From contig PUMG01000147.1 in the NCBI GenBank assembly GCA_003551265.1, positions 1-11,368 of the forward strand: a stretch of 11,368 nt of DNA. The letters run 5' to 3'. A program made the position numbers and the translations under genes. This stretch comes from Halovenus sp. (GTDB lineage Archaea; Halobacteriota; Halobacteria; Halobacteriales; Haloarculaceae). Below the pieces are notes generated by a model. The model had not been told where the DNA came from. It saw only the letters and a list, made by a program, of their open reading frames with translations, and ran no database searches. Positions 1-6,237 of this stretch are shown piece after piece (position 1 is the stretch's first letter; every line of letters starts with the position of its first letter).

Positions 1-1019
1 AGCTGGACGTGACCCCAGTGGAGAACCTCCGGGTACTCCCAGTCGAAGTAGTCGTAGACGAACCGCTGGCGCTTTGCCGAATCCTGAAGGTCGATACCCC
101 GGATGATATGTGTCACACCTGTGAGGTGGTCGTCGATACCGCTCTGGAAGTCGAGCAACGGCCAGCATCGATACGCTGCTGCAGCCTCACGTGGATGTGG
201 AGTGTCGATGAGTCGGAACGCTACCCAGTCACGCAGTGCCGGATTTTTGTGTTCGATATCCGTCTTCACCCGGAGCACCATCTCACCAGGGTCGTACTCG
301 CCGTCGATCATCGCCTGGAACTCCTCGTGGACAGTGTCGGGGTCTTTGTCACGGCTGGGACTCGCCTCGCCCGCGTTTTTCAGCTCCGAGAACTCTGCTG
401 CGGGCAACGAGCAGGTGTAGGCACCACCCGCATCTATCAATCGCCGGGCGTGGTCGTAGTAGATATCGAGGCGGTCACTCGCTTTGAGTACGTCGTCCGG
501 TTCGAAGCCCAGATACGCGATGGCGTCGAGGATGGCGTCGTACGCGTCGAGGTCCGGCCGCTTCGTCTCGGGGTCCGTGTCGTCGAACCTGCAGATGAAC
601 GACCCGTCGTAGAGTTCCTTGTAGGTCCCGATGACCGCAGCCATGCGGGCGTGGCCGATGTGCCACGGGCCGTTGGGGTTCGGCGCACACCGCATTCTGA
701 CCTCGTCGTACGCCTCGACGTTCGGCAACTCCGGGAGAACCGGGTCATCTTCGTCTTCCGATTCGAGTTCGTCGATTCGCTCGGGAGCGAGGTCAGCCAG
801 TCTCTCCCGCCGTTCCTCGGCACTCATCTCGTTTACCTTTTGTACGACTGGAGCAATCACGCCAGCAATCTGGTCACCGTACTCGCGGAACTCGGGGTTC
901 TGTCCCATCAGCGGACCCATGATTGCACCGACCTGGGCCTCGCTGTCGTGTTTCAACGCGTTGAACAACGCGTTCGTCTCTGCCTCCTGTCTCACCCGCG
1001 CTCTCAGTTCGTCGTCCAT
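1..1019 (-). CDS. gltX: Glutamyl-tRNA synthetase, N-terminal part (cut by left edge)
   Basis: Charges tRNA with glutamate in the cytoplasm. Archaea generally lack GlnRS, so the enzyme is expected to be non-discriminating, with a GatDE amidotransferase making Gln-tRNA. The window holds the first 339 codons; the KMSKS half and the anticodon-binding domain lie off the left edge. Seen: an acidic N-terminal extension of about 105 residues, normal for archaeal/eukaryotic GluRS; then RCAPNPNGPWHIGHAR at 110-125, which contains the class I HIGH motif (120-123); RFDDTDPETKRP at 144-155; and VTHIIRGIDL followed by KRQRFVYDYFDWEYPEV, all typical of the family. The ATG at 1017-1019 is the only Met that includes the whole extension. 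The gene is divergent from the zinc-ribbon gene across a 117-base AT-rich gap. No Shine-Dalgarno precedes it; a weak TTTTGT element 22-30 bases upstream would suit a leaderless start. Confidence 0.96.
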   Translation of the reverse strand, partial: MDDELRARVRQEAETNALFNALKHDSEAQVGAIMGPLMGQNPEFREYGDQIAGVIAPVVQKVNEMSAEERRERLADLAPERIDELESEDEDDPVLPELPNVEAYDEVRMRCAPNPNGPWHIGHARMAAVIGTYKELYDGSFICRFDDTDPETKRPDLDAYDAILDAIAYLGFEPDDVLKASDRLDIYYDHARRLIDAGGAYTCSLPAAEFSELKNAGEASPSRDKDPDTVHEEFQAMIDGEYDPGEMVLRVKTDIEHKNPALRDWVAFRLIDTPHPREAAAAYRCWPLLDFQSGIDDHLTGVTHIIRGIDLQDSAKRQRFVYDYFDWEYPEVLHWGHVQ

Positions 1020-1090
1020 TACTGAACTGCTCGACGCTGGACGAACAAAACTGGGGTGGATTTCACCAGCATAAGGAGGTTGAAAAATCA

Positions 1091-1101
1091 AAAATTATAT
1101 G
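1091..1101 (+). promoter_or_regulatory. TATA-like element in the divergent gltX / zinc-ribbon interval
   Basis: AAAATTATATG sits in the most AT-rich stretch of the 1020-1136 gap, about 40 bases before the ATG at 1137. This predicts a transcription start near 1121-1125 and a leader of about 12-15 bases. Read on the other strand, the same AT-rich block could drive gltX with a leader of about 50 bases. The assignment rests on sequence resemblance and spacing only. Confidence 0.5.
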
Positions 1102-1136
1102 TTAGTGCCAGATTCACATCACAGGAGTAACAGACA

Positions 1137-1676
1137 ATGTACTGTGCAGAATGTGGTGAAGAAGTTGCATCGAGCGCCAAGTTCTGTGAGAACTGTGGTG
1201 CCCAGGTAGACCAGAGTGAGTCGACCAGCCAGGACAGTTCACAGATCGACCAGAGCGAACCAGCAGGCCACGACTCGACCCAGAGCGAACCGACATCGGT
1301 CAGTTCAGGTGGAAGCGGAGCAGGTGGACTGGAGCCAAACATTGCCGGCGCACTGTCGTACCTGCTTGGCTTTCTCACCGGACTCGTCTTCTTCCTCATC
1401 GAGGAGGAAGACGAGTTCGTCCGGTTCCACGCCGCCCAGAGCATGGTCGTCTTCGGAGGACTGTTCGTGCTCGCAATAGTGGTGCAGGTGTTCACAACCG
1501 TTCTCGGGGCGACGGCCGGACTGTTCGGCTGGCTCGTCGCACTGGTGCTCGGGCTCATCTGGCTCGTCATAAGCCTCGGGATACTGGTGCTCTGGATCTT
1601 CCTGATGGTTCGAGCCTACCAGGGCAAGACACCCCGGATTCCGATTGCCGCAGGTATCGCAGACGACCTCGTCTAG
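1137..1676 (+). CDS. Zinc-ribbon membrane protein, DUF4870-like
   Basis: A 179-residue protein of unknown function. Residues 1-24 form a zinc ribbon with CxxC pairs at Cys3/Cys6 and Cys17/Cys20 (MYCAECGEEV...FCENCGAQV). A low-complexity Ser/Gln/Glu/Asp linker follows (about 25-65), in which DQSE/QSEP motifs recur. The C-terminal half is membrane-embedded, with hydrophobic segments at about 71-88, 102-122 and 130-158. The run EDEFVRFHAAQSMVVFGG at 91-108 matches the DUF4870/Tic20-like family, where a conserved FHAxQ lies between helices. The zinc ribbon should face the cytoplasm. The start is supported by GGAG at 1124-1127, 9 bases before the ATG, and by the zinc ribbon beginning at residue 3. 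The gene stands alone, and its substrate or partner cannot be read from the sequence. Confidence 0.9.
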   Translation: MYCAECGEEVASSAKFCENCGAQVDQSESTSQDSSQIDQSEPAGHDSTQSEPTSVSSGGSGAGGLEPNIAGALSYLLGFLTGLVFFLIEEEDEFVRFHAAQSMVVFGGLFVLAIVVQVFTTVLGATAGLFGWLVALVLGLIWLVISLGILVLWIFLMVRAYQGKTPRIPIAAGIADDLV

Positions 1677-1677
1677 T

Positions 1678-1704
1678 CGCGGAGTGGTGGAGTATTTCTC
1701 CGCG
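1678..1704 (+). terminator. Hairpin just after the zinc-ribbon gene
   Basis: Arms CGCGGAG (1678-1684) and CTCCGCG (1698-1704) pair perfectly over 7 bases around a 13-base loop containing TATTT. An alternative inner stem is GGAG/CTCC (1689-1692 with 1698-1701). It begins 2 bases after the stop codon, so a role in 3' end formation is plausible. No long T-tract follows, and a terminator function is only inferred. Confidence 0.35.
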
Positions 1705-1735
1705 TTCACCCGCGAGAGACAGCCAAACCTCACCG

Positions 1736-1751
1736 CTTAAGTGAATTTCAC
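1736..1751 (+). promoter_or_regulatory. Putative promoter with palindrome before the UPF0173 gene
   Basis: CTTAAG at 1736-1741 is centred about 30 bases before the ATG at 1769, the expected place for a TATA box of a near-leaderless transcript. It runs directly into a perfect palindrome, GTGAA-T-TTCAC (1741-1751). That lies between the TATA box and the predicted transcription start, where a repressor could act. The promoter call is moderate; the operator idea is speculative. Confidence 0.35.
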
Positions 1752-1768
1752 GAGAAGACTAGGGTGCT

Positions 1769-2488
1769 ATGAAACTCACATGGCATGGCCACTCGACGTG
1801 GCGTGTCGACGTTGAAGAGACCAGCCTGCTCATCGACCCATTCTTCGACAATCCAAAAACGGAACTGACCCCGGACGATATCGACGACCCGGAGTACGTG
1901 CTGTTGACCCACGGTCACGCAGACCACATCGCAGACACCGGTGCGTTTCCGGATGCGACCGTCGCAGGCACACCCGAGCTCGTGAATTTTGTCGCCGACG
2001 AGTTTGGCTTCGACGACGACGCTACCGTCGGGTTCAACATCGGCGGCACTGTGACACTCGGAGACGCGTTCGTGACCATGCTCCGGTCGGACCACACCAA
2101 CGGACTGATGACCGACTACGAGCGCTCGGGCGGGATGCCAACTGGATTCGTCATCTCGGACACTGCACCTGCGGACGTGCTCGATGAACCGTCCACCACG
2201 TTCTATCACGCGGGAGACACTGCACTGATGTCGGAGATGAAAGACGTCATCGGACCGTATCTCGCTCCCGACGCTGCAGCACTCCCGTGTGGCGACCACT
2301 TCACGATGGGGCCGCGCCAGGCCGCGATTGCGGCCGACTGGCTCGGTGTCGAGTACGCCCTCCCGATGCACTACGACTCGTTCCCACCCATAGAAATCGA
2401 CACCGCCGAGTTCGAAGCAGCAGTCGAAGCGCACGCACCTGACGCCGAGCCTGTCGTACTCGACGGCGACAAGAGCTTCGAACTATAA
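1769..2488 (+). CDS. UPF0173 family metal-dependent hydrolase (MBL fold)
   Basis: A cytoplasmic metallo-beta-lactamase-fold hydrolase of 239 residues, the usual length of UPF0173 proteins, which span the whole fold with no extra domain. Metal-binding motifs seen in order: WHGHST at 5-10, Asp23 in LLIDPF, THGHADH at 47-53 (the HxHxDH signature), His109 in RSDHTNG, YHAGDT at 146-151 with Asp150 as the likely bridging ligand, and MHYDSFP at 200-206 supplying the last His. All expected ligands are present, so the enzyme should be active and bind two metals. The physiological substrate of the family is not established. The gene has its own putative promoter. It converges on the winged-helix gene, and the two stop codons directly abut (2486-2488 and 2489-2491). 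Confidence 0.93.
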   Translation: MKLTWHGHSTWRVDVEETSLLIDPFFDNPKTELTPDDIDDPEYVLLTHGHADHIADTGAFPDATVAGTPELVNFVADEFGFDDDATVGFNIGGTVTLGDAFVTMLRSDHTNGLMTDYERSGGMPTGFVISDTAPADVLDEPSTTFYHAGDTALMSEMKDVIGPYLAPDAAALPCGDHFTMGPRQAAIAADWLGVEYALPMHYDSFPPIEIDTAEFEAAVEAHAPDAEPVVLDGDKSFEL

Positions 2489-2839
2489 TCAATCCTCGTA
2501 GGCGAGGTTCATCACCCACTGCGAGAACAGGTCGCTCTGTGGGTCAGCCTCTTCGTCGCCGACAAACGGCGAGAGCATATCGCCCGCCATCAACAGCGAG
2601 AAATCGAGGTCTTTCGCCGTCGGTGAGAGATAGTACGTGTTGTGTCCGCTGTAGACGGTGGCTTCGCGCTCGATGAGTTCCAGGTCGAGCAGCGTGTCGA
2701 CGATACGACTTCCCTTCCGCGAGGAAACATCGAGTTCTTTCCAGAAGTTACTCTGGTGGATGCCGCCGGTCTCTCGGATGAGTTCCAGACCCCGATACTC
2801 GTCCTCGGAGAGTTCTTCCTCGGCCGATGAAACGCTCAT
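2489..2839 (-). CDS. Winged helix-turn-helix DNA-binding protein
   Basis: A small cytoplasmic protein of 116 residues, probably a transcription regulator. The central part (about 12-75) reads as a MarR/Lrp-like winged helix: a first helix SEDEYRGLELIRETGG, a turn and recognition helix around IHQSNFWKELDVSSRKGSRIV, and a wing at about 58-72 (REATVYSGHNTYYLSPTA). The C-terminal 35 residues are acidic and could mediate dimerisation. No ligand-binding domain or metal-binding cysteines are visible. A GTG codon two codons upstream (2843-2845) also opens the frame, but the ATG at 2837-2839 is preferred: the TATA box at 2864-2872 predicts transcription starting near 2840, which would exclude the GTG. 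It could belong to a haloarchaeal family known only by a DUF number. Targets are unknown; neighbours are the convergent UPF0173 gene and the upstream NRDE gene, 42 bases away. Confidence 0.88.
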   Translation of the reverse strand: MSVSSAEEELSEDEYRGLELIRETGGIHQSNFWKELDVSSRKGSRIVDTLLDLELIEREATVYSGHNTYYLSPTAKDLDFSLLMAGDMLSPFVGDEEADPQSDLFSQWVMNLAYED

Positions 2840-2863
2840 GTGCACACTCTATCACTGCGACAC

Positions 2864-2872
2864 GTAAATATG
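2864..2872 (-). promoter_or_regulatory. TATA box of the winged-helix gene
   Basis: CATATTTAC on the minus strand is centred about 29 bases before the ATG ending at 2839. This predicts a leaderless or near-leaderless mRNA and decides the start codon. It lies within the 42-base gap behind the NRDE gene, so the winged-helix gene can be transcribed separately from it. Confidence 0.6.
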
Positions 2873-2881
2873 TGCTTTGGT

Positions 2882-3622
2882 TCAGAATGGCACGGGAACT
2901 GATTCGAAGGTGGTCTCACACGGCGGACCATCAGCGTACTCGAAACGCGTCGCCTCTTCTCGAACGGAGATGAGCGTCGACGATTTCGTGCCGAACTCCC
3001 CTCGATGAACACAGATGCCGTAGTCGTGGTCTCCGAGCACGCCAGCAGCACGGTCGAGCCACTCCCCACTCTGCTCGCCGGGTGCAGGTTGCAGCGTCGT
3101 CCGGATGGTGTCGGCGTTCTGTGCCTGCTGTTCCCCGATTTCCTGATGCGCTGTGGGAATCGTGTATGCACCGTTCGCGCCGACGTTGACGACGACGTGA
3201 ATGCCGGGTTCGAACGTGGTGATGCGTCTCGACGGACCGTTCTCGACGAAGAGCGCTGCGGTCTCATCAACCACCACGAGGTTGAACCCGTCGTACGTCC
3301 GCTCGTCGAGTTCTCGCTCGACTGCTCGAGTCGCGTCCTCGGCGGTTTCACCACAGAGCGCGTCTCGTACCAGCAACCCCCGTGAACGTTCTGCCTCGAC
3401 GTTCGAATCGAGCCAGCGATTCGTCACCACGACCACCACACCGTGTTCGTTGTATCCAAGCCACGTTCCGCCTGCTTTCTCGTCTTTCGGAGCCACAACC
3501 TGCGTCCCCCAGTCACGCAGCGCTGGCGGTTCGGACGGGCGGTCGAGTGCCTCGTCACGGTTCGTTGCGACCACAACGGGCGCGTCGGCGAACACCTGCC
3601 AGGCGAGGATGAGCGTACACAC
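2882..3622 (-). CDS. NRDE / TANGO2 family protein
   Basis: A 246-residue member of the NRDE family, named after the Asn-Arg-Asp-Glu motif seen here at 21-24 (ATNRDEALDRPS). Other family features: the N-terminal MCTLI, GGTWLGYNEHG at 51-61, and TNRW at 67-70. The family has an Ntn-hydrolase-like layout in which Cys2 would become N-terminal after Met removal. Human TANGO2 is linked to lipid and heme homeostasis, but no biochemical activity is assured for archaeal members. The start is a GTG (3620-3622); the conserved Met-Cys N-terminus leaves no better choice, and TTTAGG about 26 bases upstream fits a leaderless transcript. It is divergent from the ParB-like gene, with 68 bases between start codons. 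Confidence 0.9.
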   Translation of the reverse strand: MCTLILAWQVFADAPVVVATNRDEALDRPSEPPALRDWGTQVVAPKDEKAGGTWLGYNEHGVVVVVTNRWLDSNVEAERSRGLLVRDALCGETAEDATRAVERELDERTYDGFNLVVVDETAALFVENGPSRRITTFEPGIHVVVNVGANGAYTIPTAHQEIGEQQAQNADTIRTTLQPAPGEQSGEWLDRAAGVLGDHDYGICVHRGEFGTKSSTLISVREEATRFEYADGPPCETTFESVPVPF

Positions 3623-3645
3623 ACGAGGCAGTACGTAACCGGGCG

Positions 3646-3651
3646 CCTAAA
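3646..3651 (-). promoter_or_regulatory. TATA-like element of the NRDE gene
   Basis: TTTAGG on the minus strand is centred about 26 bases before the GTG start ending at 3622, the spacing of haloarchaeal leaderless promoters. It lies only 7 bases from the candidate element of the divergent ParB-like gene, so the two promoters overlap back to back. Confidence 0.45.
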
Positions 3652-3657
3652 GTGCGG

Positions 3658-3664
3658 CTTTTTG
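3658..3664 (+). promoter_or_regulatory. TATA-like element of the ParB-like gene
   Basis: CTTTTTG is centred 30 bases before the ATG at 3691. It supports that ATG over the upstream in-frame GTG at 3652, which would lie ahead of the promoter element itself. Confidence 0.4.
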
Positions 3665-3690
3665 TTCCCGCCGAACCGACATCAGAGCGT

Positions 3691-4116
3691 ATGTCACACG
3701 AGCGTCGAATCGAGGAGGTTCACCCGACCCAGCTGTACCTGTCGAGTGCGAAACTCGCAGCAGTCGTCGAGTGGTTCGATTTCGGCGAACCGAACTACGA
3801 GACACTCCCAGTGTTCGAACACAACGGCGAGTGGTATCTCGCTGACGGCCACACACGGGCGTTCGTCGCCCATCTCGCTGGAGAACAGACACTCCGAGTC
3901 GAACGCGACGACGAGGTCAGAGAGCTGTACGACTTCAACGTGTACCTCGATTGCATCTCGTGGTGTGAACAGGCTGGTATCCAGAGGATATCGGACCTGC
4001 GTGGCCGAATTCTCGACCCCGAAGCCTATCAGAAACGATGGGTTGAGCGGTGTCAGCAGAGAAGTGAACGACCCACATTGTCAGAGGACACGAAGAACCG
4101 GCCGACAGGCCGGTGA
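3691..4116 (+). CDS. Stand-alone ParB/Srx-fold domain protein
   Basis: A 141-residue protein resembling a single ParB N-terminal (ParB/sulfiredoxin-like) domain. Seen: EEVHPTQLYLSSAKL at 8-22, like the opening strand and helix of the fold; LPVFEHNGEWYLADGHTRAF at 39-58, whose DGHTR (52-56) corresponds to the nucleotide-binding box (G-x-x-R) of ParB; and a helical C-terminal part with VYLDCISWCEQAGIQRISDL (84-103) and EAYQKRWVERC (111-121). There is no helix-turn-helix DNA-binding domain and no dimerisation domain, so it is unlikely to partition chromosomes. Similar short proteins occur in bacteria and archaea, sometimes labelled ParB-like nuclease; none has an activity I can name. The start at 3691 gives a protein that begins just before the fold. 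Its last codons lie inside a perfect hairpin. Confidence 0.8.
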   Translation: MSHERRIEEVHPTQLYLSSAKLAAVVEWFDFGEPNYETLPVFEHNGEWYLADGHTRAFVAHLAGEQTLRVERDDEVRELYDFNVYLDCISWCEQAGIQRISDLRGRILDPEAYQKRWVERCQQRSERPTLSEDTKNRPTGR

Positions 4117-4161
4117 TGAGCGAATCGTCGATTCGCGAGGTTCGGAAGAGACAAGCTCTTC
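4097..4161. repeat. Three tandem hairpins between convergent genes
   Basis: Three perfect inverted repeats follow one another: ACCGGCC-GACA-GGCCGGT (4097-4114, 7-bp stem, 4-base loop), GCGAATC-GTC-GATTCGC (4120-4136, 7-bp stem, 3-base loop) and GAAGAG-ACAAG-CTCTTC (4145-4161, 6-bp stem, 5-base loop). The first overlaps the stop codon of the ParB-like gene; the others fill the 80-base gap before the fumC stop. They could stabilise mRNA 3' ends or end transcription from both sides. There are no T-tracts of the usual archaeal terminator kind. Confidence 0.5.
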
Positions 4162-4196
4162 GGGTGGTGAGTGCCCGGACACACCTCAATCTGGTC

Positions 4197-5606
4197 TCAG
4201 TCGTCTCCGAGGATGACCCGTTCAGTCATCTTCACCGGGTCGAGGACCTCGTCAGCCTCCTCCTCGCTCAGATAGCCGCGCTCGATGGCGACCTGTCTAA
4301 CAGTTTTTTCTTCTGTGAGCGCCGCCTTGGCAACCTCGCTGGCTTTGTCGTATCCGATGGCCGGGTTGAGCGCCGTCGCCAGCGCCATGCTCTGTTCGAC
4401 CTGCTCGGCGCAGTGCGCTTCGTTCGCTTCGAGAGGCGCGACAAAGCGAGTCGCAAACACCTCGCTCCCGTTCGCGATAATCTCGGCGGATTGCAGGAAG
4501 TTGTGTGCGAGCACCGGCTTGTAGAGGTTGAGGTCGAGTTGTCCATCGGCCGCGCCGTTGGCGACCGCGGCGTCGTTGCCGATGACCTGCGTGTGGACCT
4601 GGTTGAGTGCCTCGGCGATGACAGGGTTGATCTTCCCCGGCATGATGGACGAACCGGGCTGGTTCTCGGGCTGTTCGAGTTCGCCGAGACCGTTTCGTGG
4701 GCCAGAGGCGAGCAACCGGAGGTCGTTCGCTATCTTGTTGAGACTGCCCGCGACGGTCCGCAACGCGCCGTGAGCCTCACTCATGGCATCGTGAGCGGCC
4801 TGTGCCTCGAAGTGGTCGTCCGCCTCACGGAACGAGATGTTCGTCTCCTCGGAGATGTACTCCGCAGCGCGCCACGGGAACTCCGGGTGTGTGTTCAGCC
4901 CCGTTCCCGTCGCCGTCCCGCCGAGTGCGAGTTCCGAGAGGTGTTCACGAGTGCTGCGGACGCGCTCGATACCCTTCTCTATCTGTGCCCGATAGCCGCC
5001 GAACTCCTGGCCGAGCGTGACGGGGGTTGCATCCTGCAGGTGCGTCCGGCCGGTCTTCACCACACCTGCGAACTCCTCCTCTTTGGCTTCGAGTTCGTCG
5101 CGCAGCGTCGAAAGGGCCGGGAGCACGTCGTATTCGACGGCTTCGAGGGAGGCAACGTGCATCGCGGTCGGGACCACGTCGTTGCTCGATTGGCCGTAGT
5201 TGACGTGGTCGTTCGGATGTATTTCGCGTGTTCCGATTTCGCCGCCAGCGAGCTCTGTCGCCCGGTTGGCGACGACCTCGTTTACGTTCATGTTCGAGGA
5301 CGTTCCTGACCCGGTCTGGAAGACATCGACCGGGAACTGTTCGTCGTGTTCGCCCGCGATGACTTCATCTGCAGCCTCGATGATGAACGTCGCTTTGTCC
5401 TCCGGCACGAGGTCGAGGTCCTGGTTGGCCTGTGCGGCAGCCTTCTTCACGATGCCGAGCGCGCGAATGAAGCGTCTGCCGAAGGTGACACCGCTGATAG
5501 GGAAGTTCTCGACCGCACGCTGTGTCTGGGCACCCCAGTAGGCGTCTGCGGGCACCTGCATCTCCCCGAGGCTGTCCCGTTCCGTCCGAAATTCGTCGTC
5601 ACTCAT
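4197..5606 (-). CDS. fumC: Class II fumarate hydratase
   Basis: Converts fumarate to L-malate reversibly in the cytoplasmic TCA cycle; the class II enzyme is a homotetramer without an Fe-S cluster. The 469-residue length is normal. Conserved regions of the fumarase/aspartase superfamily are intact: TGSGTSSNMN at 98-107, the HPNDHVNYGQSSND segment at 130-143, GRTHLQDATP at 186-195 containing the catalytic-site His189, GLNTHPEFPWR at 236-246, and the signature GSSIMPGKINP at 318-328 with the catalytic serine loop. The GLNTHPEFPWR segment and overall similarity favour fumarase over aspartase. The ATG at 5604-5606 has a TATA box about 29 bases upstream. The 57-base gap to the SHOCT gene upstream and the separate promoter suggest an independent transcript. 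Confidence 0.97.
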   Translation of the reverse strand: MSDDEFRTERDSLGEMQVPADAYWGAQTQRAVENFPISGVTFGRRFIRALGIVKKAAAQANQDLDLVPEDKATFIIEAADEVIAGEHDEQFPVDVFQTGSGTSSNMNVNEVVANRATELAGGEIGTREIHPNDHVNYGQSSNDVVPTAMHVASLEAVEYDVLPALSTLRDELEAKEEEFAGVVKTGRTHLQDATPVTLGQEFGGYRAQIEKGIERVRSTREHLSELALGGTATGTGLNTHPEFPWRAAEYISEETNISFREADDHFEAQAAHDAMSEAHGALRTVAGSLNKIANDLRLLASGPRNGLGELEQPENQPGSSIMPGKINPVIAEALNQVHTQVIGNDAAVANGAADGQLDLNLYKPVLAHNFLQSAEIIANGSEVFATRFVAPLEANEAHCAEQVEQSMALATALNPAIGYDKASEVAKAALTEEKTVRQVAIERGYLSEEEADEVLDPVKMTERVILGDD

Positions 5607-5632
5607 ACGTCCGAACCTTCGATGCGACGAGC

Positions 5633-5638
5633 GTAAAA
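5633..5638 (-). promoter_or_regulatory. TATA-like element of fumC
   Basis: TTTTAC on the minus strand is centred about 29 bases before the fumC ATG, predicting a nearly leaderless mRNA. It lies in the 57-base gap behind the SHOCT gene. Confidence 0.5.
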
Positions 5639-5663
5639 CGTGACGATGCTCGTCTCCAGATGC

Positions 5664-6131
5664 TCACTCGACTTCGAGGTCGCGTTCGCGCGACCCGTGT
5701 CCTCGTTTACCCCTCTCGGGAGCGTGTGACTGGTCGAGACGGCCGTCTGGCCGTGAGTGGACGGCGTCGAGTTCGTCGGAGATATCGAACGCCAGTCCTT
5801 CCGTCACTACGAGGTAGTCGAGGCGGCGTTCGAACTCCTCCTGTGAGATTTCACCGCGTGCAAACCTGTCGCGGAGCGTCTCGACTGGATCTCGCTCCGG
5901 CGGGGCCACCGCCGCTTGTTCAGACTTGTCTTTCGAGGACTCCACCAGCGGAAACCGCTCACCGAGGAGCGCGATGAGCGGAATCACCATGAAAAACCCG
6001 AGAATGAACGGTATCGGGACGACAGGTGTCATCCCTGTGACCGCAAGCAGTGCACTCAGCCCGAAGCTCAAGACGGCGACGATGCCCATCAGTTGGAGTC
6101 GTCCGAATCCCTCTCTCGAATCCTGGGACAT
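5664..6131 (-). CDS. Two-helix membrane protein with SHOCT domain
   Basis: A 155-residue protein of unknown function. Two hydrophobic helices lie at about 12-31 and 36-57, joined by a short loop, followed by a charged cytoplasmic-type segment and a SHOCT domain at 81-108 (DPVETLRDRFARGEISQEEF and after). SHOCT is a short helical module commonly found at the C-terminal end of small membrane proteins and thought to act in oligomerisation. The last 40 residues are rich in Arg, Asp, Gly and Ser, look disordered and are less acidic than the rest of the window's proteins. The ATG at 6129-6131 has a strong TATA box upstream. Nothing nearby indicates a specific role; the fumC gene downstream has its own promoter. 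Confidence 0.85.
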   Translation of the reverse strand: MSQDSREGFGRLQLMGIVAVLSFGLSALLAVTGMTPVVPIPFILGFFMVIPLIALLGERFPLVESSKDKSEQAAVAPPERDPVETLRDRFARGEISQEEFERRLDYLVVTEGLAFDISDELDAVHSRPDGRLDQSHAPERGKRGHGSRERDLEVE

Positions 6132-6158
6132 ACCTTCACTCTAGTTGATGGTTGTTCA

Positions 6159-6167
6159 GTATATAAT
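6159..6167 (-). promoter_or_regulatory. TATA box of the SHOCT gene
   Basis: TTATATACT on the minus strand, preceded by G/C-rich sequence, is centred about 32 bases before the ATG ending at 6131. It is the best-formed TATA box in the window and predicts a leader of only a few bases. Confidence 0.65.
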
Positions 6168-6176
6168 CCCGGGGGG

Positions 6177-6199
6177 TGCGTCTCATACTGACGGACGCA
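6177..6199 (-). terminator. Weak hairpin downstream of mrp
   Basis: TGCGTC (6177-6182) pairs with GACGCA (6194-6199) around an 11-base loop, about 40 bases past the mrp stop and just before the SHOCT TATA box. A 6-bp stem without a T-tract is weak evidence for a terminator. Confidence 0.2.
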
Positions 6200-6237
6200 A
6201 GTCCTACAGATTTTCGCCCACCAGTATCGGGACCGTA

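Noticed and set aside
9..1025. Long plus-strand open frames opposite gltX, fumC, mrp and the Fe-S gene (also about 4113-5309, 6145-7365, 9442-10602)
   Set aside because: These are antisense shadows typical of GC-rich DNA; the opposite strand encodes intact conserved proteins and the shadow products show no recognisable domain.
1073..1080. AAGGAGGT on the plus strand, a perfect Shine-Dalgarno-like sequence
   Set aside because: The nearest ATG (1099-1101) is 18 bases away and opens only a 36-codon frame running out of phase through the zinc-ribbon gene; the real gene has its own GGAG closer to its ATG.
6168..6237. mrp-SHOCT gap as a small RNA or riboswitch
   Set aside because: Only one weak 6-bp stem is visible and nothing resembles a known riboswitch core.
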